A stretch of DNA of 64,000 nucleotides from Acinetobacter sp. SFB (GCF_001647545.1 NZ_LSZH01000001.1:1-64000), one strand, 5' to 3'; positions 41,405 to 50,498 are shown, counted from the first letter of the stretch. Notes: a model not told the origin generated them from the sequence alone. Program-made: numbers and translations.

Positions 41405-42232
41405 ATGAGTAGCAAACCCATGATTGATGATGATTTTGATTTAGATGATTTCGAACGAGCAGTGACCCGAATTCCACAAAATCAGAATGCTCAAAACAAA
41501 CTCGGGAAAGGTATTTTGCAAAATGCCGAGCAATATCTTCAGGCAATGTCTGCGGGTGAACATACACATTTAATGCAAACATTACGTCAGCATGCTCAAG
41601 TTGAAGCTTATTTTGATGTACTTGCCGATGATCTGGATCAGCCAGTCGACGCAAAATTTGCCAATGATGCCTTAAACCTGATTCATATCTGGAGCTTGGT
41701 CAATCAACATGAAAATGATGTGGCAAGCTTCAATCTTTTAGAGGTAATCAATACCGATTATTTTCAGGCAGAACTGCTTCAAGCCTTTGATGCTTTAGAG
41801 ATTGATGCGGAAAATAAAGCACAGCGCCGTCTGGTGATTGAAGAAGCGTTTAAACTATATGAAATGCAGTGTTTTGCAGGCTGTATCCCGCTTTTGTATG
41901 CGCAACTGGAAGGTCTATTGACCGATGTCCTGATTGAACGTGGTTTCTTAAAACAGAACCAGACCAAATTTGTCGATGTTTATAAAATTGTTCCGGGTTT
42001 AAAAGGGCATGAAATAAAGAGCTTGTGGCATAAAGCGAAAATTGCCTGTGAAATGAATGTTTATTTTGCAGAATTGGCAGCCTATAAAATGGATAGCAGT
42101 TCTACCGTGACCATGACCCGCCATAATATTTTGCATGGCACCGATGTCAGTCATTTTAATAAAGAACGCAGTTTTATATTGTTTATTTGGCTGTTTTCAG
42201 TCGTGAGTTTTATGAGCACACTTAGAAAGTAA
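41405..42232 (+). CDS. Unrecognised protein with a HEPN-like C-terminus
   Basis: This 275-aa soluble protein has an acidic N-terminus (MSSKPMIDDDFDLDDFE) and a mostly helical body. Near the C-terminus is TRHNILHG (R239 to H244, an R-x4-H pattern followed by Gly), then a hydrophobic helix. The R-x4-H motif in a helical context is the signature of HEPN ribonuclease domains, and the preceding CFAGCIPLLYAQLEGLLTDVLIERG resembles Apea/Abi-type HEPN proteins. The ribosome-binding site is poor; ATG 41420 is an alternative start. It is divergent from metG. It could be a conserved genus protein rather than a defence gene. Confidence 0.5.
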   Translation: MSSKPMIDDDFDLDDFERAVTRIPQNQNAQNKLGKGILQNAEQYLQAMSAGEHTHLMQTLRQHAQVEAYFDVLADDLDQPVDAKFANDALNLIHIWSLVNQHENDVASFNLLEVINTDYFQAELLQAFDALEIDAENKAQRRLVIEEAFKLYEMQCFAGCIPLLYAQLEGLLTDVLIERGFLKQNQTKFVDVYKIVPGLKGHEIKSLWHKAKIACEMNVYFAELAAYKMDSSSTVTMTRHNILHGTDVSHFNKERSFILFIWLFSVVSFMSTLRK

Positions 42233-42750
42233 TAAAATAAGCATCATTAAATTAAATTCTGTTGATTTGAAATTTACTTTAGTGAAGCTCTGAAATGATC
42301 CTGGAAAATATACCATCCAAATACAGGTGGTGTATTTATCTAAAGCTAAGCTTTGTTAAAGTAACGCTTAATCCATTCTATTTTTTAGTATAAAAGGCAT
42401 GAAAAGAACAATAAATATTGAATGAATGATGAAGCGGATCTTTATTTATTGAACGAGCAGTGGGATCTATAAACAGGGCGGATAAATTCAAATTTTTCTT
42501 CGAATGAATGAAATAGAGAGCGTAATTAGCTTGGCAGTTTTGAATCGCTGCAAGATAGTAACTTAAAAATAAAAGCATGAATTGAGTAGAGGAATTGCTC
42601 TGGTGCGTTTGAAAATAACCACACCAGAATAGATCGAACTTATTATAATAAATTGAAAAGAGTATGATCTTAAGCTTGAGATGGGGGAGTTGCACTCAAG
42701 CTTAGATTATACAGTACAGCCTTTTACGCTGGGAAAGTTTGGATTGAATC
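42233..42750. other. Non-coding stretch after the HEPN-like gene
   Basis: No convincing gene is present. A 105-codon frame on the minus strand lacks a ribosome-binding site and has a low-complexity composition. A perfect inverted repeat lies at 42671-42704, entered separately. Confidence 0.4.
42671..42704. repeat. Perfect 10-bp inverted repeat
   Basis: TAAGCTTGAG and CTCAAGCTTA flank a 14-nt spacer. There is no T-tract on either strand, so it is a poor intrinsic terminator. It lies just beyond the stop of the 64-aa gene at 42751. Confidence 0.5.
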
Positions 42751-42945
42751 TTATAGTTCACGCCAGACTTTATTTTCATCATTTAAAGAAACGGTAAAAT
42801 TAAAGTTTGAATCATCAGATACAAGCAGACCGGTAGGTGTGTGCATGACGACTTTTAAGATAGTGCCTTGCTCAAAAACCAAAGGATTGCAATTTTCTTT
42901 TTTTAAAATGACTGGTTTTAATAATTCGATGACTGAATTGTCCAT
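42751..42945 (-). CDS. Small hypothetical protein, 64 aa
   Basis: This is a short soluble protein beginning MDNSVIELLKPVILKKENCN. It has alternating hydrophobic and polar residues that suggest a small beta-rich fold (TILKVVMHTPTGLLV, FNFTVSLNDENKVWREL). A good ribosome-binding site (GGGAAG) lies about 6 nt before the ATG, which is why I accept it. It is isolated in a non-coding region. I do not recognise the family. Confidence 0.5.
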   Translation of the reverse strand: MDNSVIELLKPVILKKENCNPLVFEQGTILKVVMHTPTGLLVSDDSNFNFTVSLNDENKVWREL

Positions 42946-43621
42946 TTTACTTCCCTGATCGTTTTCAATAACCTAATAAAATACTAGCATAATTTGATAG
43001 ATATTTAACCAATTTTATCAGCATTGAGAATTAAATCAAAAAAATCAGATGGAATTTTTATGTGATATACACAATAAATAGAAAGTTGCTGATGTGTTGA
43101 ATTTTATAATTTGATTGTGTCATTTTTTATAACTTATTTTCTTTCAAATAAAGGAAAATCCATTCGCTCATTGGCTGATTTTTTAATATTGTTTTAATTT
43201 ATGAGTACTAGCCTATTGAGTCATAGGATTCATGGTTTTGGTATGTTCTCATCTGCTTTAGGGTTTCAAGAGAGATGAGAGCACATTGCTTGACTGTGGT
43301 TTAAGCATGTCTGTGATGCACATCTCTAAAAATTTTATCCTGAGAAAATAAAGCTTATCTTCTTTGAGCTTTGTATCTATGATGAGTAGAAATGATGAAA
43401 ACCTTATCGTTAGCTTAATTTAAAACTACACATCGTTTATTGGAATATCGGGTAGTTGAACATGATTCACGCGAAAAAACATTTCACAAACAGTGAAGAA
43501 GTTGCTACAAAGATGAAAATACTAGAATAATGGCGGATCCATCCATGGGGCTAAAAATCGGTTTGGTTTGAGTGGATGGCTTAAGTTGTACATTAAAAAA
43601 TAAAAGGAATATCCATACGCA
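42946..43621. other. Non-coding AT-rich region before sbmA
   Basis: This is about 675 nt without a supported gene. A weak AAAGCT/AGCTTT hairpin lies near 43350-43372. Otherwise nothing is recognisable; it should contain divergent promoters for the 64-aa gene and for sbmA. Confidence 0.4.
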
Positions 43622-44818
43622 ATGTTTAAATCTTTTTTTCCGAACCCGAAGTGGTTCTTTTTGTCGTTGGTGCTTTGGTTTCTAATCAATGTGGCTTTGT
43701 GGTATTCAGGTGGAAGTGGTTGGGGAACATTTTTAGGTTTTGCACAAGGTTATCATGAGGCTGAATTGCCTATTGGCGTGAGTCGTTTCTGGACACCTTC
43801 ATTTTTATGGTTTTATCTGTGGTTCCTGGTTTCGACAGTTATTTTTGCCCTGTTCTGGCGGTTTAAATCCAGCAATCCTTGGCAAGGATGGTCAGTCTGG
43901 GGTTCTGCCTTTATTTTGTTTAATATCTGGTTTTCAGTACAGGTCAATGTCGTGGTGAATGCCTGGTACAGCCCATTTTACGACTTGATTCAGAAAATGC
44001 TCGGTAGTGGCGGGGGAGATGTCAATTTACTTTACAGTGAAACCATGACCTTCTTATATGTTGCCATGGTTTACGTCACCATTGCAGTATTTAACCTGTT
44101 CTTTGTCAGTCATTACATTTTTCGCTGGCGTACTGCAATGAATGACTATTACACAGCTCATTGGGAACAGCTACGTCATATTGAAGGGGCTTCACAGCGT
44201 ATTCAGGAAGATACCATGCGCTTTGCCAAAACTACGGAAAGTCTGGGGGTGAGTTTCATTCAAGCCTTGATGACTTTAATGGCATTTTTACCTGTGTTAT
44301 TGCAGTTGTCATCGCATGTGAAGCAATTGCCAGTGATTGGCGAAATTCCGTATGCACTGGTCTGGGCAGCCATTAGCTGGGCAGTCTTTGGTACTGTGGT
44401 GCTGATGGTGGTGGGTTATAAATTGCCGGGTTTGGAATTTAACAATCAGAAGGTGGAAGCTGCATACCGTAAAGAACTGGTCTATGGTGAAGATTATGCT
44501 GATCGTGCCGATCCGCTGACCTTAAAAGAATTATTTAGCAGGGTTCGTTTTAACTATTTCCGTTTATATTTCCACTATGCCTATTTTAATATGGTACGGA
44601 TCTGGTATATGCAACTGGATAATCTGTACGGTTTATTTGTGTTATTCCCGAGTATTGCCGCAGGGACGATTACCTTAGGTTTAATGATGCAGATTGCCAA
44701 TGTATTCGGCAAGGTACGTGAATCATTCCAGTATTTGATTGAGTCATGGCCAACCATTATTGAACTGCTATCAATCTATAAACGTCTAAGAGCATTCGAG
44801 GCGACATTGCATAAGTAA
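43622..44818 (+). CDS. sbmA: SbmA/BacA-family peptide transporter
   Basis: This 398-aa inner-membrane protein belongs to the SbmA/BacA group, which imports peptide antibiotics, bleomycin and similar compounds using the proton gradient. The start [19 protein letters not shown] is typical, as are [17 protein letters not shown] (near residue 115), [38 protein letters not shown] (near 165-200) and the C-terminal [20 protein letters not shown]. About seven to eight membrane segments are visible. There is no ATPase domain, which separates it from full ABC exporters. It stands alone, with a terminator behind. Confidence 0.93.
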   Translation: MFKSFFPNPKWFFLSLVLWFLINVALWYSGGSGWGTFLGFAQGYHEAELPIGVSRFWTPSFLWFYLWFLVSTVIFALFWRFKSSNPWQGWSVWGSAFILFNIWFSVQVNVVVNAWYSPFYDLIQKMLGSGGGDVNLLYSETMTFLYVAMVYVTIAVFNLFFVSHYIFRWRTAMNDYYTAHWEQLRHIEGASQRIQEDTMRFAKTTESLGVSFIQALMTLMAFLPVLLQLSSHVKQLPVIGEIPYALVWAAISWAVFGTVVLMVVGYKLPGLEFNNQKVEAAYRKELVYGEDYADRADPLTLKELFSRVRFNYFRLYFHYAYFNMVRIWYMQLDNLYGLFVLFPSIAAGTITLGLMMQIANVFGKVRESFQYLIESWPTIIELLSIYKRLRAFEATLHK

Positions 44819-44844
44819 GCATAAGTAATTTGAGTTGAAATAAG

Positions 44845-44868
44845 AGCCCGCATGACGCGGGCTTTTTG
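44845..44868 (+). terminator. Terminator of sbmA
   Basis: AGCCCGC and GCGGGCT pair around a 5-nt loop, followed by T residues. Confidence 0.88.
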
Positions 44869-45060
44869 CTTTTTGATTTTTTAAATCGGCTCCGTAGATT
44901 AGGCAGATGAGTTCGCTTGGTTAGCTGCTTGAAAGGGAGAAATAAAAGCATTTTGAAATAATTAAGCAATACGGGAAGTCTTCATTAGGATGTTGTTAGA
45001 ACCCATTTTAATTGGTGAGTAACAGATGTATATTGATAAAAAAGGCTGGGATAAGAAAAG

Positions 45061-46131
45061 ATGAAAGTTTTCTACAGTTTGATGTCTCTCATTTGTTTAA
45101 CTGCGCTGAGTCCCTTCACGGTGGCCCAAGAAATTCAAGGCCGGTCTTTTTCTTATCTGGATTGGGAAGTGCATTGTAGCAATACCGGCACATGTCGAGC
45201 GGCCGGTTATCAACCTGATAGTGCGCAGACAATGCTGGCCTCGATATTGTTGACGCGTCAAGCGGGTGCAAAACATGCAGTTCAAGGGAAGTTTGCCTTA
45301 TCCAGTGATGGTCAAAATTTAGAGCGCAAAAAAATAAACAATATTCACCTTTATTTAAATGGCAAAGATTTTGGTGCAGTCCAATTAAATTTCTCAGATC
45401 AACCTTTAATGGGAACGCTGAATGCCCAGCAAATCAATGGACTATTACAGTACGCCCAGAAAAACCTAAAAATCGTGTTTAAAAATAACCATTACAGCTG
45501 GCAGGTTTCAGATGCGGGCATGACTGCAACTTTATTGAAAATGGATGATTTCCAGAAGCATACGGGTACAGTCGGCGCATTGGTAAAAAAAGGATCGGCA
45601 AATGAATCAAAAGTTCTAGCTGCACAACCCAAACCGTTGGTTAAAAAGGTTAACACAGCGGCAAAACCCTATTTAACCCTGCAGCCGAATACCGAACAGT
45701 ACCAAGCCGTACATACACTTCTTATGGCTGCCCAACCAGCGCTTCAAGATGCGCATATATTCTGTGAGGGTATTGATGAAGAAACGGTTGCAAAACCCCA
45801 AGTCATAGACCTTTATAAACTCACCGATCATAAAGTTCTGGCAACAACACTCTGCTGGCGTGGTGCCTATAATGAAGGCTATGGTGCCTGGGTGCTGGAT
45901 GAATCTTTAAAAGGCAAGGCGACCTTTGTGACTGAATTTGCCTCAGACTTTGCAGCAGGTGAAATCCGCAGTGCGCAAAAAGGTCGTGGTCTTGGAGATT
46001 GCTGGGCAATGAGCCAATGGATCTGGAACGGTCAAGCTTTTGTCAAAACGCTGGATCGCACGACAGGCATGTGTAAAGGCTTTCCAAGTGGAATTTGGGA
46101 TTTAGAGTTGATTGAAGCTGTGGTAAAGTGA
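45061..46131 (+). CDS. Exported DUF1176 family protein
   Basis: This 356-aa protein has a cleavable signal peptide (MKVFYSLMSLICLTALSPFTVAQ). The mature protein starts with the DUF1176 pattern FSYLDWEVHCSNTGTCRAAGYQ. Paired cysteines at several places (CEGIDEE, TLCWRGAYNEGYG, GLGDCWAMSQWIWNG, GMCKGFPSG) are consistent with periplasmic disulfides. The C-terminal half has repeated W-W-G patches typical of the family. The function of DUF1176 proteins is not known. Confidence 0.85.
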   Translation: MKVFYSLMSLICLTALSPFTVAQEIQGRSFSYLDWEVHCSNTGTCRAAGYQPDSAQTMLASILLTRQAGAKHAVQGKFALSSDGQNLERKKINNIHLYLNGKDFGAVQLNFSDQPLMGTLNAQQINGLLQYAQKNLKIVFKNNHYSWQVSDAGMTATLLKMDDFQKHTGTVGALVKKGSANESKVLAAQPKPLVKKVNTAAKPYLTLQPNTEQYQAVHTLLMAAQPALQDAHIFCEGIDEETVAKPQVIDLYKLTDHKVLATTLCWRGAYNEGYGAWVLDESLKGKATFVTEFASDFAAGEIRSAQKGRGLGDCWAMSQWIWNGQAFVKTLDRTTGMCKGFPSGIWDLELIEAVVK

Positions 46132-46525
46132 TTCATATAGTAAATAGAAAGAATATATTCAGTTGAAGCACCGGTTGCTGATGAGGCGATTATTGAAAAG
46201 TAATCAGTTAGATATAGGTTGAAGAAAATAAAAAAATTGTTGTGATAAAAAAGATAAAACTTCATCAGTGAGGAATTAAAATTGTCAAAAAGCTACGATG
46301 GTCAATTTCTCTAAACCCATTATAAATTTTAAAAATGCGATTTAATTGTTGTGCAGTTCAAATTTTAAGCGAGAAGCATTTATGACTTGGCAGTTTTTAG
46401 TCAGTTTTGAACAAGAAATTCAAAAAACAATTCAGTAAAATCAATAATTAAATCAAAGTTATGAGTTTGTTATTTTGGGGCTTTTAATATATTTTCATTG
46501 ATACGGCATAATTGAGAATTGATAC
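46132..46525. other. Non-coding stretch between the DUF1176 and lipoprotein genes
   Basis: This is an AT-rich region of about 390 nt. I see only very short open frames without ribosome-binding sites and no clear terminator. Confidence 0.35.
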
Positions 46526-47518
46526 GTGAATTTTAGAACATTAATCTTGATGGGGGGAGCGGGCATCGCTTTACATGGCTGTACAAGTCTGAACAGTTTT
46601 AGCTCGAATTCAGCTGAGAATTTTGCTTCCCCACAGGAAATGATTGTTCAAAAAAATATGAATGCTGCCAACGGTCGGGCGAAAGAATATGTCTATTATT
46701 GGGGAGCAAAGCAAAGTAATAAAGAAGTACAATCGTTATATCCAAGAAAACATTTAAATAGTTATTGTTCTACCAAGGGCGGAAAATTCTCTCTTTTATA
46801 TAAAAGTTCAATGAACTTGGTAAAAAATCAATGGGATAAAAAACAGTTATCCAGCTATAGCAGTGTCAAGCAAGGCATAGGTGCCTATAAGTGTATGCAA
46901 AGTGATGGACAAAGCTGGATTGTATCTATTGAACCTGTGACTGAACGCAAGTTGGATGATGGTAGTGAAGCCCGTATGGTCGCGCTGCAGACTAAAATAA
47001 TGACGGCTTTAGATGCTCAAAGGTTTTATTCTAGTGCCAATTCTTCAAATAATTCTGCCGTAAAAAAAACCACTGTAAATAATCAAGCTGCTAAAAACAC
47101 AACGAGTAAAGCGGTGACTCAGAAAGAAGTTGAGCTTAAAAAAGAAGTGGAAACTAAAAAGGAAACCAAATCTACACCTGAATTGCCAGTAAAACAGTCG
47201 ATACAAGTTGCGGAAACACCACAACAGCAGCAACTAAAATATTATGTTGCAGCACGTCGGGACTTAAATAAAGGTACCAATCAGGTTACTGCCTGTAATA
47301 ATGCGCAACGTGCTTATAGCTACGGCAAGTTACAGGGAACGGAAGGAACTAAAGTTTATACGGAATCCGGAATGCTGGTCGCACGCTGCTTAACCAGTGT
47401 GCCAAGTTATAGCAGTCGTTTTTCTAATTCTAATGGCCAGGCTGTCAAAATTTTGCAGAATTTGGCTAATAATTATAATCATGCTGGTGCGAAGAATATG
47501 TTGAGGCAGGTCAAGTAA
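46526..47518 (+). CDS. Hypothetical lipoprotein
   Basis: This 330-aa protein starts at GTG. The signal peptide MNFRTLILMGGAGIALHGC ends in a lipobox-like LHGC (Cys near residue 19). An N-terminal domain (about residues 40-155) is followed by a Lys/Glu/Thr-rich linker near residues 175-225 (KKEVETKKETKSTPE) and a C-terminal domain with three more cysteines that looks tetratricopeptide-like (AARRDLNKGTNQVTACNNAQRAYSYG, ILQNLANNYNHAGAKNML). I do not recognise the family. It is probably anchored to the outer membrane. Confidence 0.6.
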   Translation: MNFRTLILMGGAGIALHGCTSLNSFSSNSAENFASPQEMIVQKNMNAANGRAKEYVYYWGAKQSNKEVQSLYPRKHLNSYCSTKGGKFSLLYKSSMNLVKNQWDKKQLSSYSSVKQGIGAYKCMQSDGQSWIVSIEPVTERKLDDGSEARMVALQTKIMTALDAQRFYSSANSSNNSAVKKTTVNNQAAKNTTSKAVTQKEVELKKEVETKKETKSTPELPVKQSIQVAETPQQQQLKYYVAARRDLNKGTNQVTACNNAQRAYSYGKLQGTEGTKVYTESGMLVARCLTSVPSYSSRFSNSNGQAVKILQNLANNYNHAGAKNMLRQVK

Positions 47519-47770
47519 TTTGATGTCACTAAATTGGAGTTTTAAAAGACTCTTCCTAAGTTGGATGATGCCAAGGATGGGATAGAGGTAGATTTCTAAA
47601 CCATCGCCCAGATAAATTCCATTTTATTGAATTTAATATTTTACGTGAATAGAACCCATCATTTTTAGGCTTTAATTTAATTTTCAGTGAGTCCAGTTTA
47701 CAGAGTCATAACAGGTAAAACCCTCAGCCTTATGATACAAAGAGAATAATTTTTCACTGGAGTTCGCCTG

Positions 47771-48292
47771 ATGTCTCACAAAGTTCTAAGCTCTGCTCGT
47801 CATAGCATGTCACGTATAGGTTTCTCCGCTTTGATGGCAGTTGCATTGTTGGGTTCCGCACAGTTGGCGACAGCAGGTCCAACGGTCGATCAATTAAGTA
47901 ATTGTCTGGTGAAATCGACTACTGCAACTGATAAAAAGACAGTATTGCAATGGACCTTTGTGGCGTTGTCTACACATCCTGACTTGAAAGCCTATAGCAA
48001 TGTGACTGATGTTCAGAAAGAGCAACTGGATAAAAGTCTAGCGACCGTTTTACAGCGTATCTTGGTGGAGCAATGCTCGAGTCAGACCAAAGCTGTGATC
48101 GCTGCTGAAGGAGTGCAAGCGGTAGGGGATAGTTTTCAGGAGCTTGGAAAAATTACGGGTGAGGAAATTTTGGAAAACCCTGAAGTGAAAAGTCAGCTTA
48201 AAGGTGTGCTGCGTTATGTCGACTTGAATAAGTTGGTGATGACATTTTTGACGCCTGATATATGGAATAAGTTGGGGACAATTAGAAAGTAA
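47771..48292 (+). CDS. Hypothetical exported protein, 173 aa
   Basis: A long signal peptide with an extended N-region (MSHKVLSSARHSMSRIGFSA) ends at a probable ATA-G cleavage site near residue 35. The mature part is helical, with two cysteines (LSNCLVKST, VEQCSSQTK) that may form a disulfide. A GGAG site precedes the ATG. I cannot name a family; it looks like a conserved genus-level periplasmic protein. A palindromic repeat begins about 14 nt after the stop. Confidence 0.6.
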   Translation: MSHKVLSSARHSMSRIGFSALMAVALLGSAQLATAGPTVDQLSNCLVKSTTATDKKTVLQWTFVALSTHPDLKAYSNVTDVQKEQLDKSLATVLQRILVEQCSSQTKAVIAAEGVQAVGDSFQELGKITGEEILENPEVKSQLKGVLRYVDLNKLVMTFLTPDIWNKLGTIRK

Positions 48293-48305
48293 TTCTATTA
48301 AAAAC

Positions 48306-48421
48306 ACCTCTCCCTAACCCTCTCCTAAAAGGAGAGGAAACTTTCAATATTAATTTTAAAACAGCATTTGATTTGTAATGAAAGCTCCTTCTCCCACTGG
48401 GAGAAGGCGGGGGATGAGGGA
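48306..48421. repeat. Palindromic repeat element, copy 2
   Basis: This has the same architecture as 39026-39122. The left hairpin block CTCTCCCTAACCCTCTCC is identical over its full length, and the right block CCTTCTCCC-ACT-GGGAGAAGG is followed by GGGATGAGGGA. The inner spacers differ in sequence and length. Confidence 0.8.
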
Positions 48422-48441
48422 AAGATTTAAAAAAGAGAAAA

Positions 48442-49043
48442 TTAAACCAAATCCAGATAGAACTTTTCAAATTCTTCATTCACCGCTTCGCCTCGCAGCA
48501 AATAGCCTTTCGGTTGAATATAACTATAAATTTCCCGTGCAGGCTGTTCGTGCCAACCAATATTAAAAGCGCATAGTTTTGGGAAAAATTGCAGGTGGCT
48601 ATAATTTAAATTGTTATGAATCCAATACGCCAGTTGTTGCCAATTCGCCGGATCTTTCTCATATAGTTCTAAAAATGATGGAATAACAATACACGCTGTT
48701 GCACCATAGCCTTTGGTATCAGGATAATAATGTGACTCGCGTAGTTTTTCTCGTTACTGGCACAGTTATGTCCCTTTTCATTGCCGAGTTGATTCACGTT
48801 TGATGAACGATAAGCAGATCTAATGGCAATGCCTCCAAACTTGTCTTGCAATGGTTCAAGTAGTTGTTGGCAGAGTTCTGTACCTGTGCGAATCGCAATA
48901 TCAGGATGATCGGGAAAGTTGGGTACACCGTACCAATTGGCAATTTCGCTATAGAGGAAGTCGCGCATAAAAAAGGACTTGGAAAGCTGAATGCGTCCTA
49001 AGTCTTCGAGTTTTACGATAGAGGATATTTTTTTGATGGTCAT
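48442..49043 (-). pseudogene. Frameshifted gene, M15-peptidase-like
   Basis: Translation from ATG 49043 (MTIKKISSIVKLEDLGRIQL) stays open through FGGIAIRSAYRSSNVN and GHNCASNEK, then leaves the frame. The sequence resumes in another frame with LRESHYYPDTKGYGATACIV and runs through WHEQPAREIYSYIQPKGYLL to a stop at 48442. The break lies at a run of five T (48745-48749; five A in the coding strand); one extra base there would join both parts into one protein of about 200 aa. The RSAYRSS and GHNCAS parts resemble M15-type zinc peptidases, but this is tentative. The frameshift could be real or a sequencing error in a homopolymer. Confidence 0.7.
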
Positions 49044-49108
49044 ATTGTTTTTGGTGTGAAGTATTTGAGTTGATTGTATGTTTAAAATGATGAAATTCAA
49101 ATAATAAT

Positions 49109-49145
49109 CCTCTCCCTAGCTCTCTCCTTTAAAAAAGGAGAGAGC
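49109..49145. repeat. Hairpin repeat related to the palindromic element
   Basis: CCTCTCCCTAGC leads into a 12-bp hairpin (GCTCTCTCCTTT/AAAGGAGAGAGC, 49119-49145). The leading block resembles the left end of the elements at 39026 and 48306, so this may be a half-element. Confidence 0.6.
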
Positions 49146-49176
49146 ACCACGCGTATCCAATGGATTACGTGACGAG

Positions 49177-49210
49177 TCCCCCCCTTTGGAAAAGGGGAAT
49201 TTAGGGGATT
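49177..49210. repeat. C/G-run hairpin repeat
   Basis: TCCCC..CCTTT and AAAGGGGA pair, followed by a second TTAGGGGATT. It resembles REP-like C/G-run repeats found in related bacteria. It abuts exactly the truncated gene fragment at 49210. Confidence 0.5.
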
Positions 49211-49298
49211 CAAAAGTCGCGCATAAAGAAAGACTTTGACAGTTGAATACGTCCTAGGTCTTCAAGTTTAGCGATTGAAGATAATTTTTTGGTGGTCA
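49210..49298 (-). pseudogene. Duplicated N-terminal fragment of the M15-like gene
   Basis: Read on the minus strand this encodes TTKKLSSIAKLEDLGRIQL SKSFFMRDF and then a stop. It matches residues 2-29 of the frameshifted gene at 49043 with three substitutions. The start codon position reads CTG in place of ATG. Similarity continues upstream to about 49345, so the promoter region was duplicated as well. The right-hand part of the gene is missing and the break coincides with the repeat at 49177-49210. Confidence 0.75.
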
Positions 49299-49387
49299 GG
49301 TTATTTTTATGTCAAGTTATGAGATGGATTGTATTTAAAAAGTATTATTATAAAATAAGCTAAAATTAAAAGAGATTATAAAATTCA

Positions 49388-50497
49388 ATGAATTATAGTG
49401 AAATAATTTTGTCTAATTTCCCCTCTAAATTGGGAGTGTTAACTCCTGTAGGTGACAGTACACAAGATATAAGTTCATTTAAGTATTTGGGCTATGTGAA
49501 TCGACAGGATTATAAGATTCTCATGGAGAATACGTTACAAAAGCTATTTTTAAGCTTAATTCTTTATGAAAAAATTTATATCTCAGACAAGGATTTCATA
49601 AAACTTGTTGAAATAATTGGATGGCTTGATGGTCTAGAACTTCTTGAACAAGGAATAGTTAAGATTTTTTATGATAAATATGAGCCTAGCGTAACTGCTC
49701 ATCGTAGTAAAAAGCATCTACTATTGATGCCTTGGTATGAGATTGAATCAACGTGCTATATTAGAAAATTAGATTGGTTAGATATAAACTATAAAGATAG
49801 TGGACTTAAATCTGTATTTAAGGGAAAAGTTGTTAATACTTTTCAAGATGCTTATATAAATTTAGAAGACGTAGATGAAAAGTTTTATAATTCAACAATA
49901 AAAATTATTAATGAATTAGAGCAAAAAAATATTAAAAACTTAGACTATCAAGACACATTACGTATATTAAGAGTCTATGAGATATTTAATAGTTTTCAAC
50001 AAAAAAAACGTTTTGATTTAAGTACACATCTTGTAGATGGTTTTGCACGAGAGTATTTGCAAGGGAATGCTATTACGTCGTTATTTACAGATGAAAGGGC
50101 ATCGAAATTAGAAAAATTTGAGTCTCTCACAGAAGAGAAGGGTATCCCTGATATATACGAGTTATATAGGTTAGGTTTATTAAATATTAAACAGGTTCTG
50201 GAAATAAGAGATGATTTAAATACGCGGAAGTTTAGAGAGTGGTTTTTAGAACCTTTGAGATCTGACAATGAAATATTTTATGACGTGATCAACAAGCAAA
50301 ATATTTTTGATAAGGTCAATTGGGATGCCATTAAGTTTGCAACAGCAACATTGGTTGGGGTGGCTGATCCATTATCAGGGTTATTAACTAGCATTATTTT
50401 TGAAAGAGAGATATTCAAAAAAACTACTGAAAGTTGGCATCCTACTCTGTTTTTAGATGATGTCTTGAATAAGAAACTAAATAAGCTAATAAAATAA
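49388..50497 (+). CDS. Unrecognised AT-rich protein, 369 aa
   Basis: This soluble protein begins MNYSEIILSNFPSKLGVL, with no signal peptide and no clear membrane segment. It is rich in Ile, Lys, Asn and Leu and probably helical. The C-terminal part has DWDAIKFATAT-like helices followed by VGVADPLSGLLTSIIFEREI, the only mildly hydrophobic stretch. I see no nuclease, NTPase or TIR motif and do not recognise the family. The gene is more AT-rich than its neighbours and sits alone between repeats and the convergent gatB gene with its own terminator, which suggests horizontal acquisition. A defence or mobile-element role is only a guess from context. Confidence 0.6.
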   Translation: MNYSEIILSNFPSKLGVLTPVGDSTQDISSFKYLGYVNRQDYKILMENTLQKLFLSLILYEKIYISDKDFIKLVEIIGWLDGLELLEQGIVKIFYDKYEPSVTAHRSKKHLLLMPWYEIESTCYIRKLDWLDINYKDSGLKSVFKGKVVNTFQDAYINLEDVDEKFYNSTIKIINELEQKNIKNLDYQDTLRILRVYEIFNSFQQKKRFDLSTHLVDGFAREYLQGNAITSLFTDERASKLEKFESLTEEKGIPDIYELYRLGLLNIKQVLEIRDDLNTRKFREWFLEPLRSDNEIFYDVINKQNIFDKVNWDAIKFATATLVGVADPLSGLLTSIIFEREIFKKTTESWHPTLFLDDVLNKKLNKLIK

Positions 50498-50498
50498 G

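Noticed and set aside
42378..42695. 105-codon minus-strand frame after the HEPN-like gene
   Set aside because: It starts at GTG without a ribosome-binding site, its composition is low-complexity, and it overlaps the inverted repeat at 42671-42704.
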